DNA of 64,000 nt from Reticulascus tulasneorum (taxonomy: Eukaryota > Ascomycota > Sordariomycetes > Glomerellales > Reticulascaceae). Below, piece by piece: positions 12,211 through 23,842 of the stretch. The DNA lies in the NCBI GenBank assembly GCA_001557505.1, contig LSAX01000003.1, positions 2,976,001-3,040,000 on the forward strand, given 5' to 3'. How positions within the stretch are numbered: the stretch's first letter is position 1; each line of letters opens with the position of its first letter. The notes under the pieces are model-generated. The model worked only from the letters and a program-made list of their open reading frames with translations. It was not told the DNA's origin and did not search any database. A program made the position numbers and the translations under genes.

Positions 12211-13857
12211 ATGGCAGTCTCCGGGTATGCTTGGCTTGGTCCTGACGAAGATTATCAACGGGTAGCGAAACAACTCCACGCCTCTGATCCCCGACTCTAC
12301 GACAAAGCACGGCTCCCGAACCGTAAAAGCACGGACAACTGGAGCCCGAAAGCTGCGGTGCTTCGACTTAATAAAGACGGCAACTTCTCCAAGCCAGTCG
12401 AGTACACGACAGCATCGGAGTTCAAGGCGTATCTACAGCAGGATGTGACCAGATCATCTCCATGTCTGGTTTACATCATCGAAGGTCTGAGCCCTGATTT
12501 TATTTCAGTCATCGGTCCTCACTTCAACCTAAATCCTGCCATCTTCCTGGAACAATCCCAAGTTTCCGATGTTTGCACATCGATGACTGTCGAGGATCAA
12601 GAATGCTCTCCTTTGGCATCGAGTTGGGCGACGAGATCTTTCGACACCTTGAAATTCGACGAGTTGGTGCAGCTCAAAGAGGAAGCCAATGTGGGCGGCG
12701 ATTTAGAATCCGACTTGTCGTGTATACGTACTGGGAGAGACGTCGCAGTCACACGAATTAGGGGCAACTCCTCGCCCATCGGAGTCGCACGCCGGTGCTG
12801 CACGATTTGGTCACGTCGACGCACTTGGGAACCTGGCACAGACTGTACGATAGAGCTGCTATGAAAGCCTTAAAAACGTTGCCAACATCGGCTGATTCAG
12901 ACATTAGATATTGTCTTCTGCGACCCGCCCATCAAGAAGGTCTGCAGCGAATCCAGCGGGAGGATTTTCGACGTCCTCCCCCTGCCACAGCGCTTTTACT
13001 ACCTAGACTTTATCCCTCTTGAGGAGCAAATGAAAGCTGCTAAAAGCCGCCCGCGGACTTCGTTCCTGGATGACTTGTGCTTCTATCTCGAGAAGCACGC
13101 CCATTTGCTTGGAGACAACGCAGTCAGAGCACCAGAAGTATTCGTGAAGAAGATTGTGGCCTGCCACTGCCAGCGCCTGTTCGCCTTCACCCAGTCTGAG
13201 CTCACACGCCAGCAGAGCTTAGACAACTTCCACGAAGGGATTGTAGAGTCTCAATGGGACGACATGCAGACGTGGGAGCGGCGGCTTGGACAGTTGTGCC
13301 GCAACATGGAGATCAACATGCTTCAGATGCGCATTCCTCTCGTGAACCCGGACACCAGTCGCGACATGAACTGGACGGATTCCGGTGTCGATTTCCAGTA
13401 CATCTACATGCGGCTGCGCGAGCAGAGGCACCGCGCGGAACGGCTGAGCAGTGCCTCCACCGGGCTTGCCCAGATCGTCGGGAACAGGCAGAGCCTGCGC
13501 GAGGCAAGATCTGTCACGGTCCTGAGCTACATGGGCGGTGCTTTCCTCCCGGTAGCGTGCATGGCTGGAATATTTAGCATGGCGGAGCGCTACCAACCCT
13601 GGGGGGACAGGTTCTGGGTGTTTGCTGTCACGTCAGTGTCACTAGTCTTGGTCTTTTTCTCGATACTTGGGGGCAGTCAATATCTCAATAGGGGGTTGCA
13701 AACGTTGGGGATGAAGGCTAGGAAATGGACGCCGGCAACTCGACCAGCTGTTATCGAGGGTAGGGAGGTCGAGACGGCCGCTGACCCAGGTAGCGAATAC
13801 GTCGAGATGCAGACCATTGTTATCACGCAAAAGAAGGTGGATGTGTCGCCTGCGTGA
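12211..13857 (+). CDS. CorA-like divalent cation transporter-family membrane protein (fungal lineage)
   Basis: Exons 12211-12844 and 12908-13857 (63-nt intron: GTACGA donor, GCTGAT branch, ATTAG acceptor) give 527 residues. The join produces a continuous EPGTDYIVFCDPPIKK segment, the kind of DIVFCDPP motif common in these proteins. A large soluble N-terminal part is followed by a helical bundle (LDNFHEGIVESQWDDMQTW) and two C-terminal membrane segments: VLSYMGGAFLPVACMAGIF (residue ~430) and FWVFAVTSVSLVLVFFSIL. That layout is the CorA/Mrs2-like fold. The GMN loop of true Mg2+ channels is not present between the two segments, where AGIFSMAERYQPWGD is found. Transport of Mg2+ is therefore not assured; many fungal CorA-like proteins are of unknown role. 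Confidence 0.78.
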
Positions 13858-14013
13858 GGCGTATAAGGGTGAATCATTATGCCTAGTATTCTGGCGTGAA
13901 AGTTACAAAAGGGGTATATCAACATCTTTTCCTGTTCCTACCATCAAGCATCCCTTTCCATCAATTTCCCCCACACGCGTTTTCTCAAATCCGTACATCG
14001 AAATCCAAATCCA

Positions 14014-17000
14014 TCAAGGATTGTTTGCGCCAAGATTAATGTTGAGAATCTTGAAAATGGGCTCCCATGTATCAACATTGATATGCTCGAATGCCCGGCC
14101 CTCGGCCTTTTGACGAATATACCACTCCAGTGTTGGTTCGAAGTCGTACACAAACTCGCTCCGCTTCTTGTCCATGGCACGCAACTTTACCGCCTCTTCG
14201 TAGAAACGGTTTTTGCACTTGCTGTGCCGAGTAGCACGACCGGTGCCGCGCGGCGGGTGGAATAAGATCTTGACGTCGTCTTCTCCCGGCACGGCTTCAC
14301 TGTTATCAGGCGAGTCTATGCTCATTGGGTCCGTAGTCTCTGACCGCTCTGACTGGTTTCCCGAGCTGCTGAGATTTACCAGTCTGAATCCCCTCGCTGG
14401 CATCATGATGTCCCCAGCAGGAAGCCACTGTCTTGTATTGCCCAGCATTTCCTCCAACGCAACCAAGGTTTGGTCCAGAGGAGAAGTGTATTCTGTCGGA
14501 GGCGGCTGAAAGCCTCCAAGCCAGACTTGTTTCAGAGGAAGCCGCGGGTTTTTGACGGAACCGTGTTCTTGCACATACTCTATGACGTGGCGTTGAGCAT
14601 GGATCAGGTCTCTCACATAGGGCTGCTTGTTGTTGGGAAATCTATTCCTGGCTTCAATGTCCCAGATGATCAATTCGGTGGCCCTAAAAGGGAGAATATG
14701 AGGGTTGACTGGCCGATATATTGCGAGCCATGGATGCCGAAGTGGCTGCCTCTTTTGGGTGCTTACTTCGGGGTCCCAGACGCCGTCTATTGTGTAGAAG
14801 ACGCCGATATATGTGTTGAATTTGCCTGAGGAGAACGCATACGGATGAGCGAACCAAGACTTGACGGTTTCGAATCCAAAGCGTAGATCCCCAAAATTCT
14901 CAGCCATCTTAATAGCATCAAGAAAGTATGATACTGGTATCCCATAGAGATGAAGAAACTTCCCCATTATTCCCTTGTTTTTCGCAAGGCTCCATAGGTA
15001 AGTTCTAAATACCTCAGCAGTTGGGCGATCCTGCCTAAGGATCTCGCTCTTAGATTGTGCGACGAGGGATGCTTGCTTTGAGCTGTCCTCTTTGCCAACA
15101 CCCACTCTGGCTAACTGAGCGGCATCCTGAGCCTCGATTTCCCGGTCAAGTTCTTCCAATGCGACTTCGGGATCATTGACAGTTTCTTTTGAAAAGACGG
15201 GGATAGGGACTTTTAAGCTTGCCTTTCTGGAATCGTTTTCATGCGACCCTAGAACATGAAACTTCCGAAAACAATCGAGCTTAGTAGTTGACCACCAGCC
15301 GAACCAGTTGACCAGACTTTGTTCGTCGTTCGCGTCGATGCACTCGCTTGCGAAGACCATGTGCTGTTGGTCCTCATCCGCGCCTGAAGAATCCCAAAGG
15401 TTATTCATGCAAACCAGGTCCTTGACCAACATCCAGCTGTCAAATCGTGCCGCGCAGTCCTCTTTGCCCAATCCCAGTGCAGTAGCTTCGTCTTCCAACT
15501 CAGACGGGAGCCAGTGCCCTCGTCTAACCATTAAACTTTGACGTTCACTTGCTTTCTTGTTTGCAATCTCCAGCAAGTAGTCTTCCAAACCATGGCACGC
15601 AGCGACTTTCAGAAATGAACTTGGGAGGTGGAAATTCCTTTTAAACCAGCCTAAAAATTCTCTTGCTCGGCGCGGTTGAGAGACGAGAAAGCTCGGGGTT
15701 ACGAGAATGGCATTCCCGTGGGGGAAGAGCCTAGTCAACTCGATACTACCAGGATCTGCAACGTGATGAAGGGATTGTATTGACGGCAGCATAGGGTGGG
15801 CCTGCAGAGATTCACCGAAGCTCCAGAAAGCGAACGACGTGTTTCTTGCTAGAAGTAGTTTGAGGATACCGGGAAATCGTCGAATGCTCCAGGTGACATC
15901 TTCGTGAATTATGACGGTGCCGGACTCGACAGATTTTGTGAATGCCAACCAATCCCCAGAGCCCTGACTGGTGTAGATTGTGCATTCGGGACTACGTTCC
16001 CGCAGCCACTTAGCCACCAAATTAAAGATACGCAACTTCGATGAAGGGAATGCGAGAAAAAAGCTGTGGTGCTTATTTCCGAGGCCTCGCAGTCGAGTGG
16101 GAAGCAAATGTGTATAATCCAGCCCTAGCAGCCGCTCCAAAACAACTGTCTGGGCAGTAGCAGTAACCTCCGAAGGGTTCATGGACGAAGGATCCGGGAT
16201 TGCCAGAGGGCGAGCCGCAGGATTAGCTCTAAAGATTACGTGTCTCAAGGCGACATCAGCTGGACTAGCAGGCTCCGCTTCAGTCAACTTCTGCTTCCAG
16301 TCTTCGCACTTCGTTGGGTAGATCAAGATGCAGTATTCCTCACTGGAGAAGAATAACCCAAAGGGTCCCATTCTGAGCTGCTCGGCAACTCTTTCCAGAG
16401 CTGGCTCGTCACTTTTTGACGTTATACTGCCGTGTGAAAGCGTTGGGCCCTTAATATTATTGGCCTGGTTCTCGAAGGTTTGAGCAATGCAGACATGGTC
16501 AAAAATCAAGGATTCTTGGCTGAGAAATAGAGATTGCCACGGTTCAGGATCTCGACTTATGCCATCGAACGTCACCTGTACTTGCTTCGAGTCACGAGGG
16601 CCCAACACGATGGTTTTATCGATGCTTTGACCAACAGATCGAGATTGGTAGTCTGCCAATGAAAGGCGACGAAGCGCACCAGAGGCCATCGCCGTGCGAT
16701 TGCTTGATGAAGAAATCCCAGACACATCAGAATGCGGGTTGTCAGCCGCGGCCACCGCTGAGATTCGAGTTAAGGGGGGGTGAGTAGGATCCTGTACGGT
16801 CGTTGAGCATTCAGTTATCGCAGTACCCTCATCTATCTCCATGGGTTCTTCAACCATGGGGGTAGCCGCGAATTGAACAACCTTTTTCTTCTTTTTCGAC
16901 CGTTTTACTTGCTCCTGTCCCGAATCGACCGAATCCGCAGAGCGCATGGAGTACGACCTATTTTCGGAGTCAAGTGACGGTCGTCTGTCCAACGGCGACC

Positions 17001-18165
17001 GCTCATCAGCTTTCTCTGTTGCGTGAGAGGCTCCGCTAAATATGGCGGTAGGACCGTTGCTGATGTTGAAAAGCTGAATTCGAGAGGGATCAGGCGGAAC
17101 CATGTCCGCCTTTTCTCGGCTGCTTAACTCTGCTTGTCTCAAAGTTCGACGCTTATTGAAGAGTTTAGGGTCTTTGGTCACATCAACCATTGACTCGCCA
17201 AGGCTGGCTCTTTTCTTTCTCTTCTTTCCCGCGATAAAGATGTTGCTTGACTTCGAAGTGACAGTAGCTTTCGTAGCCGTGCTCTTCTTCTTAGCCGTAA
17301 ATGTCGGCTTGCTTGAACCTGTGCTAGCTGGTTGGGGCACGGAGTGGCCTTGAAGTGTCTTGGTTGGACTTTGAAGCGATGGCTTCCTTGCAGTCCCTTG
17401 ATATCCGGATGTGGATATTGGAGGGATCTGTGGTTGACCTTGGGGACGAGACGGTGGATGAGGGGGCGCAGCGGGCGGCTGTTTTTTCTTGGTTTGCAAC
17501 TTAGGGAGGTTGATGGTTGCTTGTTTCGACTTCGCGGCGTTATCCTTTGTTGCGGCCTTAGGCCGCGGCGGATCAGTAGATACACCCGTGTCTACTGGTT
17601 TAGGTGATGGCAAGACATCATTGCTCTCATCCTCTTCGCTATTTCCATCGGTCGAATCATAGTAGTCGGATTCGCGTTCGTCCTCGCGAAGGTGGATATC
17701 TTGACCCAGCTTCGCTCGCTTGAAGTTACGCCTCCGATGACGATCGAGCTTATCCTGCTCAAAGTCGGCCACGGCTCTGTCGTATTCAGCCAAATCGAAT
17801 GGGGGCTCTAGACCATCCTCCTGTCTTTTCCTAGACTTTTGCCACGCGGCATCGAGCTCAAGAGAGATACCGTGTTCCGGTTCCCAGGTCCATTCCCGCA
17901 TGGGATAGCCTGTCCACTCGATCAGGAACTCCCGGTACTGCCTTTGCTCATTGAACCTCTCAGCAAGGATTCCTTCGACATTCCATTCTTCTTCTGAGTC
18001 ATGTTGAGTGTCTAGGGTTGATGTAAGGGATATAGAGTCTGAGTCATTGTCTTCCGCAGTCCCATGCACACGGGAGGGCTCAACTGAAGCAGGCATAGTC
18101 ATTGTATGGACATGTTTTGGAGAAGTCGAGGACCTCGCCTGGGGCATCAACGATGCACCACCCAC
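14014..18165 (-). CDS. Large chromodomain protein (1383 aa), unassigned subfamily
   Basis: A single uninterrupted exon. A chromodomain occupies residues ~60-112: EEEWNVEGILAERF, then YREFLIEWTGYP and WTWEPEH. Aligned by eye to HP1, the aromatic cage would be W61, W84 and Y87, compatible with methyl-lysine binding. Next come a basic helix (DKLDRHRRRNFKRAK) and about 300 disordered residues with Lys-rich patches (KKRKKRASL, KRSKKKKKVVQF) that could be nuclear localisation signals. The C-terminal ~800 residues are globular-looking with motifs I do not recognise firmly (LRMGPFGLFFSSEEYCILIY, VIIHEDVTWSIRRFPGILKL, WFAHPYAFSSGKFNTYIGVF). It resembles large ascomycete chromodomain proteins; a CDP-2- or Chp1-like role in heterochromatin is only a hypothesis. 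ATGs at residues 7, 22 and 24 are alternative starts. Confidence 0.85.
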   Translation of the reverse strand: MGGASLMPQARSSTSPKHVHTMTMPASVEPSRVHGTAEDNDSDSISLTSTLDTQHDSEEEWNVEGILAERFNEQRQYREFLIEWTGYPMREWTWEPEHGISLELDAAWQKSRKRQEDGLEPPFDLAEYDRAVADFEQDKLDRHRRRNFKRAKLGQDIHLREDERESDYYDSTDGNSEEDESNDVLPSPKPVDTGVSTDPPRPKAATKDNAAKSKQATINLPKLQTKKKQPPAAPPHPPSRPQGQPQIPPISTSGYQGTARKPSLQSPTKTLQGHSVPQPASTGSSKPTFTAKKKSTATKATVTSKSSNIFIAGKKRKKRASLGESMVDVTKDPKLFNKRRTLRQAELSSREKADMVPPDPSRIQLFNISNGPTAIFSGASHATEKADERSPLDRRPSLDSENRSYSMRSADSVDSGQEQVKRSKKKKKVVQFAATPMVEEPMEIDEGTAITECSTTVQDPTHPPLTRISAVAAADNPHSDVSGISSSSNRTAMASGALRRLSLADYQSRSVGQSIDKTIVLGPRDSKQVQVTFDGISRDPEPWQSLFLSQESLIFDHVCIAQTFENQANNIKGPTLSHGSITSKSDEPALERVAEQLRMGPFGLFFSSEEYCILIYPTKCEDWKQKLTEAEPASPADVALRHVIFRANPAARPLAIPDPSSMNPSEVTATAQTVVLERLLGLDYTHLLPTRLRGLGNKHHSFFLAFPSSKLRIFNLVAKWLRERSPECTIYTSQGSGDWLAFTKSVESGTVIIHEDVTWSIRRFPGILKLLLARNTSFAFWSFGESLQAHPMLPSIQSLHHVADPGSIELTRLFPHGNAILVTPSFLVSQPRRAREFLGWFKRNFHLPSSFLKVAACHGLEDYLLEIANKKASERQSLMVRRGHWLPSELEDEATALGLGKEDCAARFDSWMLVKDLVCMNNLWDSSGADEDQQHMVFASECIDANDEQSLVNWFGWWSTTKLDCFRKFHVLGSHENDSRKASLKVPIPVFSKETVNDPEVALEELDREIEAQDAAQLARVGVGKEDSSKQASLVAQSKSEILRQDRPTAEVFRTYLWSLAKNKGIMGKFLHLYGIPVSYFLDAIKMAENFGDLRFGFETVKSWFAHPYAFSSGKFNTYIGVFYTIDGVWDPEVSTQKRQPLRHPWLAIYRPVNPHILPFRATELIIWDIEARNRFPNNKQPYVRDLIHAQRHVIEYVQEHGSVKNPRLPLKQVWLGGFQPPPTEYTSPLDQTLVALEEMLGNTRQWLPAGDIMMPARGFRLVNLSSSGNQSERSETTDPMSIDSPDNSEAVPGEDDVKILFHPPRGTGRATRHSKCKNRFYEEAVKLRAMDKKRSEFVYDFEPTLEWYIRQKAEGRAFEHINVDTWEPIFKILNINLGANNP

Positions 18166-19423
18166 TCGTAGGTACCTATACAGCGAAGAGGTACAGGGAA
18201 CGGCGGGAGCAATAAAGCGTCCTGTCGTCGATCAGGATCGAAAGAACAGACCAGTATCAAGAATCATAGCCCCACCTCCCGCTGTCGACTGGATACGCAG
18301 CTCTACTAGTGGTAAGAACTATGCACGTAGGTGAAGGTCGGCTTGGTAGCTGGGGATTAGGAAAACAGTGTGGAAGAGCTGGCAGAGAAGACGATAGAAA
18401 AGCACCTATAGTACTAAGTAAATGCCTGGCCGTGGCAGCGTTCGTAATGTGTTTGCTATACAAATTGTCTTTGAGGCTTCGTGCCGGTGAGAGTCTCAAC
18501 CCAAGGTACTGTGTTGGATACGAGGGAGAGTCAAACGCAGCTGCTGGGGGTTGTTTATTGTCGGGAGAGCGTGTAAGTAGCTCCAGCCAACCAACAAGCA
18601 GCCTTGACAGGGAAGATAAAGGTACTCCCAACCACTAAAATAGGAGCTTTAACGCGACCCCAGAAAATAAGTACGTGCCGGGCTTGAATAAGACGGAAGC
18701 ACGTGATAACTAATCATGTGGATTAATTAATGCCTAAGGTACGTACTCACTTACTTGCACCTGTTATTAATTTATCTAGGTATCTACTCGGAGTTGGTGG
18801 CACTGATGAGGTGAAACATTTGTGGCCGCCAGGGGTCCCCCCCTTCTGCGAGGGCCTAGGGGGACGGCCGCCGTGCCCAACAGCACCCTGGAAGCACGCC
18901 GTGGCCATAACCTGACGGCAAGTAAGTTAAGGTCACTATGACCTAGTATCTATTGACCTTTGGACCACCGCGCCTCAACCACGACTTGTAGGAAGATACT
19001 TTGATTGCTTCAAACAACTTCCAATATCGCATGCACACACTCCAAATTACTCTTGGTCTTTCCAGCTCAGATTGTTAATTCTTAAAGCTCTCCCCAGCCT
19101 AGGATGCACGCCTAACCATATCCCTAAAAACCCGCTGCCTTGAAGTTTAGACTGGGTAGGTAATTAGTTAGTCCGCCGGCTACCTAAGGTAGGTAGTCAT
19201 TAGGTAGGGGGGCTGCCTTTTTAGCGGCCCCTCCACTCGTCCACCATCCATCCTCTTCTTGTACCCCGAAGCGAGTCTCTTTGTGCCCGTGCCTTAAGGT
19301 AACTAACTAAGGCAGTCCATTGCTTTTATCTGAGAGCCGCGCACACTTGGCTGTTCCCCTAGACCATTCATCATTCCCAATACACCGACAACATTCTCGA
19401 CCTCATCTAAATACATCGCCAAC
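18166..19423. promoter_or_regulatory. Divergent promoter region between the chromodomain gene and the Rab11 gene
   Basis: Both genes start outward from here. It contains GTAGGTACCTA near 18168-18178, TGCCTAAGGTACGTAC at 18731-18746, CTACCTAAGGTAGGTAG near 19180-19196 and the inverted repeat GCCTTAAGGTAACTAACTAAGGC spanning 19291-19313. A CACGTG box lies at 18700-18705. A GC-rich block spans about 18830-18900. No coding frame is convincing. Confidence 0.5.
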
Positions 19424-20328
<905 letters not shown>

Positions 20329-21111
20329 GTTCTTCTGGCAGACTGTTTCGAGGTCACATACGGTGGGCTGGGTTGATATCAAGGCGTCTCATATACGTCC
20401 CGGAACTTGTATGTCACTTAGTGAAGGAAGGCTGCATCGAGGGATCACTAGGAATCAACATGTCGTATTTGCGATTTCCGAGAGGTCAGGGCCCGAGTCC
20501 TCGGGGGGTTTCCTTTGTTCTCTTTGTTCCTCCGTGCGAGTTATCTGGGGATATTGATACATCCGACGGTCGCTTTGGCATGGCTTACGTAGTTGAATGA
20601 ATCCACTTAATATGTACTCACCTACTCCCATGCCGGCTAACCGTGGGTGGTGACGATACGAGAGTGTCAGGCAACAGTAATTGGTAGTGTGACTTGGAGG
20701 ACTACATCGCTCGTTGTGCAGAATTACATCCATGTTTCACCGCTGGCTGAGGCGTGTCGAATATGACCCGAACCTATTATGACGTTCCATACCGAACCAT
20801 AGTCTAGTAACAACACGAGTATCTCCCCAGGGACGAATGGACTGGTGTTTCACTGCTCCAAGTTCGCAAGGTCACGCTTATTTGATTGATGGCGTAGCTT
20901 TCGTGGCTTTGACTGCGGGTTTGTCCATCCCACCAAATGTGGAGCTCCCTGTGTTTCACCCCACCGCCCGATAAGCTCTTCTTATCAGCGGGAAAATTTG
21001 GGTTCCGACAAAATTTTGGACATTTACTTTTTCGATCCGTCCGCAGCTGCCCTCCAGTACGCCAAACTCATAGCGACAGACCACTGCCTGCTCTGCTCTG
21101 CTACCAACAAT
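20329..21111. other. Intergenic region between the Rab11 gene and BRX1
   Basis: It holds the 3' UTR of the Rab gene and the BRX1 promoter. The sequence is of mixed composition without a notable ORF, repeat or RNA signature. Confidence 0.4.
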
Positions 21112-22211
21112 ATGGCTACAGTCTATAAGTCTCTCTCTCGGACGAATGGCCAAAAGGCCGAAGCGCCTGCCAATGGCGTGCGCAAGAACAAACAGCGAGT
21201 CTTGATCACCTCCAGCAGAGGCGTCACGTACAGGTAGGCAAAACACAGACCAGCTCATTGAATTGTGAACTTTCAGTACTGACTGAAGATTCTATATAGA
21301 CAGCGACACCTTCTCGGCGACTTAGCATCCATGCTACCACACGGGAGAAAAGACGTGAAGTTCGACTCCAAGAAGAATCTATATCAATTGAACGAGTTGG
21401 GTACGTTGCGTTCCTAAATTTTTCCCTCGTGGTCAAAAGCGACGCCAATCTGACTGGTTTTCCCCTTCTAGCGGAGCTCTACAACTGCAACAATGTCCTG
21501 TTCTTCGAGGCACGGAAAGGGAAGGATCTATATGCGTATATGTCCAAGGTTCCTAACGGACCTTGTGTAAAGTTCCATCTTGAGAATCGTGAGTTTAGGA
21601 CCATATTACGAAGGGTCATGTGCTGACGGGACCAAGTCCACACGATGGAAGAGTTGCACTTCTCGGGAAACTGCCTCAAGGGCTCCAGACCAATCCTCTC
21701 CTTCGACCTCGCATTCGAAAAGGAACCGCATCTGAAATTAATCAAAGAGCTCCTCTTCCACGTCTTCGGCGTCCCTCAAGGGGCTCGCAAAGCCAAGCCT
21801 TTCGTAGACCACGTCATGGGATTCACAGTCGCAGATGGCAAGATCTGGATCCGCAACTATGAAGTCAAAGAGGTTGAAGCGATTAACCCGGCCGCTGAGG
21901 AGACGGACAAGAAGTCAAAGGCAGGAAAGAAGGAGACAGACGTCAGTCTCGTCGAGATCGGGCCGCGTTTCGTCATGACGCCAATTGTCATACAGGAAGG
22001 ATCGTTCGGTGGGCCGATAATCTTTCAGAATAAGGAGTTTGTGTCCCCGAACCAAGTGCGTTCGGACCTGAGGAAGAAGAAGGCCGTCAGGCATAACGCA
22101 AGGGCAGAACAAATTGTGGACAGGAGGTCGAAGAAGAGTGAGCTTGGGCTTAGGAGTAAGGGAGGTAAAGTGAGGAGGGATGAGTTAGATACCAGAGAGC
22201 TTTTCGCATAA
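21112..22211 (+). CDS. BRX1: Ribosome biogenesis protein Brx1 (Brix domain)
   Basis: Exons 21112-21233, 21300-21400, 21472-21588 and 21637-22211 give 304 residues; all junctions are in phase with standard signals. The Brix domain begins at KQRVLITSSRGVTYRQRHLL and runs through DVKFDSKKNLYQLNELAELY, NVLFFEARKGKDLYAYMSK, GPCVKFHLENLHTMEEL, GNCLKGSRPILSFD and KPFVDHVMGFTVADGKIWIR. The C-terminus is Lys/Arg-rich. Brx1 is a nucleolar factor for early 60S subunit assembly, working with Ebp2 and early rRNA-processing factors. The length matches the fungal family (about 290-310). The start chosen is MATVYKSLSR; the open frame extends further upstream without homology-like sequence. Confidence 0.95.
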
Positions 22212-23842
22212 AAAGTGATACCTTGTTTTTCAAATTGACCCAGACCTATCAGAAAGTCGTTCTGGCCACTGAAGCCGGAGACACCAATACTCATTTACTA
22301 GGTGGTCTGGCAGCTATTAGGAGGTGATCTTGTCAGTATTGTGTCCGGTGGTTTCAGGCAACGACAAAAAGTTTCGGAATGAAGATGCCTCTAAGTAGCT
22401 CCTGAAATACATGTCCAAATCGAGCTCACTTGTTGATGTCTTGGTAATCCTGTCATCGATCAACTTCAATTTCAAAACAAGATAGCCGAAGCGTTTTTAT
22501 CAGTCCTTTGAAACTATCTAAATACATCGTCGACACTTTCTTTTACCAGATAGTAGCAAATGTGCATGAGCATTAGAGCAAGACCAGGTAAGCAATCAAA
22601 GATATGAGAATGATTGGAACACCGCTCATCACGTAGAGCCTATTCATGATATTTGGTGTAAATATTTCTAACACGGTTCTTAGATCTAGAAAGTCAGAGG
22701 AACCCAACTTGGGCCACCCCTTAAGCAACTTTTTGTAATCCAAGATCCAGTACCCCGGTGTTTAGAGTCTTTCGAAATTTTCGAAACAGAGTAGTCTGAC
22801 ATTTAATTCGAAATTAATTGTGATGAAGTTTGGATGTTCGAAAGAAGTCAAATCCTCCGGCTTTGTAGGTACATTGGTACTACGGCAAAGTGGGTCCCAG
22901 ACCAGGCCGGCCACAGCCTAGCAGGCCAATCATGTCTTGCAGCAAAAATACTAAATCCATTCGCCGACATTAGTTTGATACGTCAGATGTGAGTCGCGTC
23001 CGGAGAGATGATTCACGGTTTCACAGTCATCAGCACTCCGCCTCTCTTCTCCCTTCCAAGCCCTTCAATTGTGCCTCTATCTTGTCCAGCAAATCATGGC
23101 TAGGCGACAGGATACGGATCACGTCTCAATGGCGACCACAAACCCCCAAAAGACGATGCCTCTTTGCGTCATTTGCAACTTTGATAGCCCCAACGTAGGG
23201 GTGGTCGAAAAATAAGCCACTCGGCCAGAAACCTCGCTGGTGGTATCACCGGGAGGTCCAGAAGGAGCTATCGTGCTCTTATTTCTATCCCAACAGGGAA
23301 ATCGGATTTTGGCATTTGCCAAAAGCGTAGCTAAAAGGTTTCTTACCAACGTTCAAGTCGATATCATATCGACTTGCTTGTGTGAGAGTCACTTTATATT
23401 GTCAGCAGACAAATCGAGGTACAGGAGTATCCTCATCTCAAAGGGTCCATCAAGGAAGGACCTGGAAAAACGACAACATGTCTCAACTATTCAGTAAGAG
23501 CTTTCACTGATGCATGAAAGTGATTGTTTTAACAATGGCCACAGAAACAAGTATATCAACTCTTATCAACGACCATATCAGATTGTCTCTTTGAGTCTTT
23601 GTTAAGATCGAAGCCTAGCAGAACCTGAGAAAGGGTTTCCTTTAGGTATTGCGTATTTTTGCCGCGAGCTTCAAGTAGCACGTTCCAAATCTCATAGTCG
23701 CGTTCCCTCCTCATTAGATCAACAACTTCCCCTAAATCTTCGATCCCTCTCAACAATTCTGAACTATCAAGGATCTGCAAACTGCACATCACCTGACACC
23801 AACACCAAACACAGCCTTCTGATATTCTAAGCTACCTGCACA
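22212..23842. other. 1.6-kb intergenic region, partly AT-rich
   Basis: Between BRX1 and the F-box gene. The stretch from about 22330 to 22870 is visibly AT-richer than the flanking coding DNA. Open frames (for example 23792-23556 minus) are short and without motifs. I see no transposon termini or tRNA. Confidence 0.4.

Noticed and set aside
12573..12761. Alternative frame in the CorA-like gene suggesting a frameshift
   Set aside because: The main frame continues with family-like sequence (TGRDVAVTRIRGNSSPIGVA) and is joined in phase by the 63-nt intron, so no frameshift is needed.
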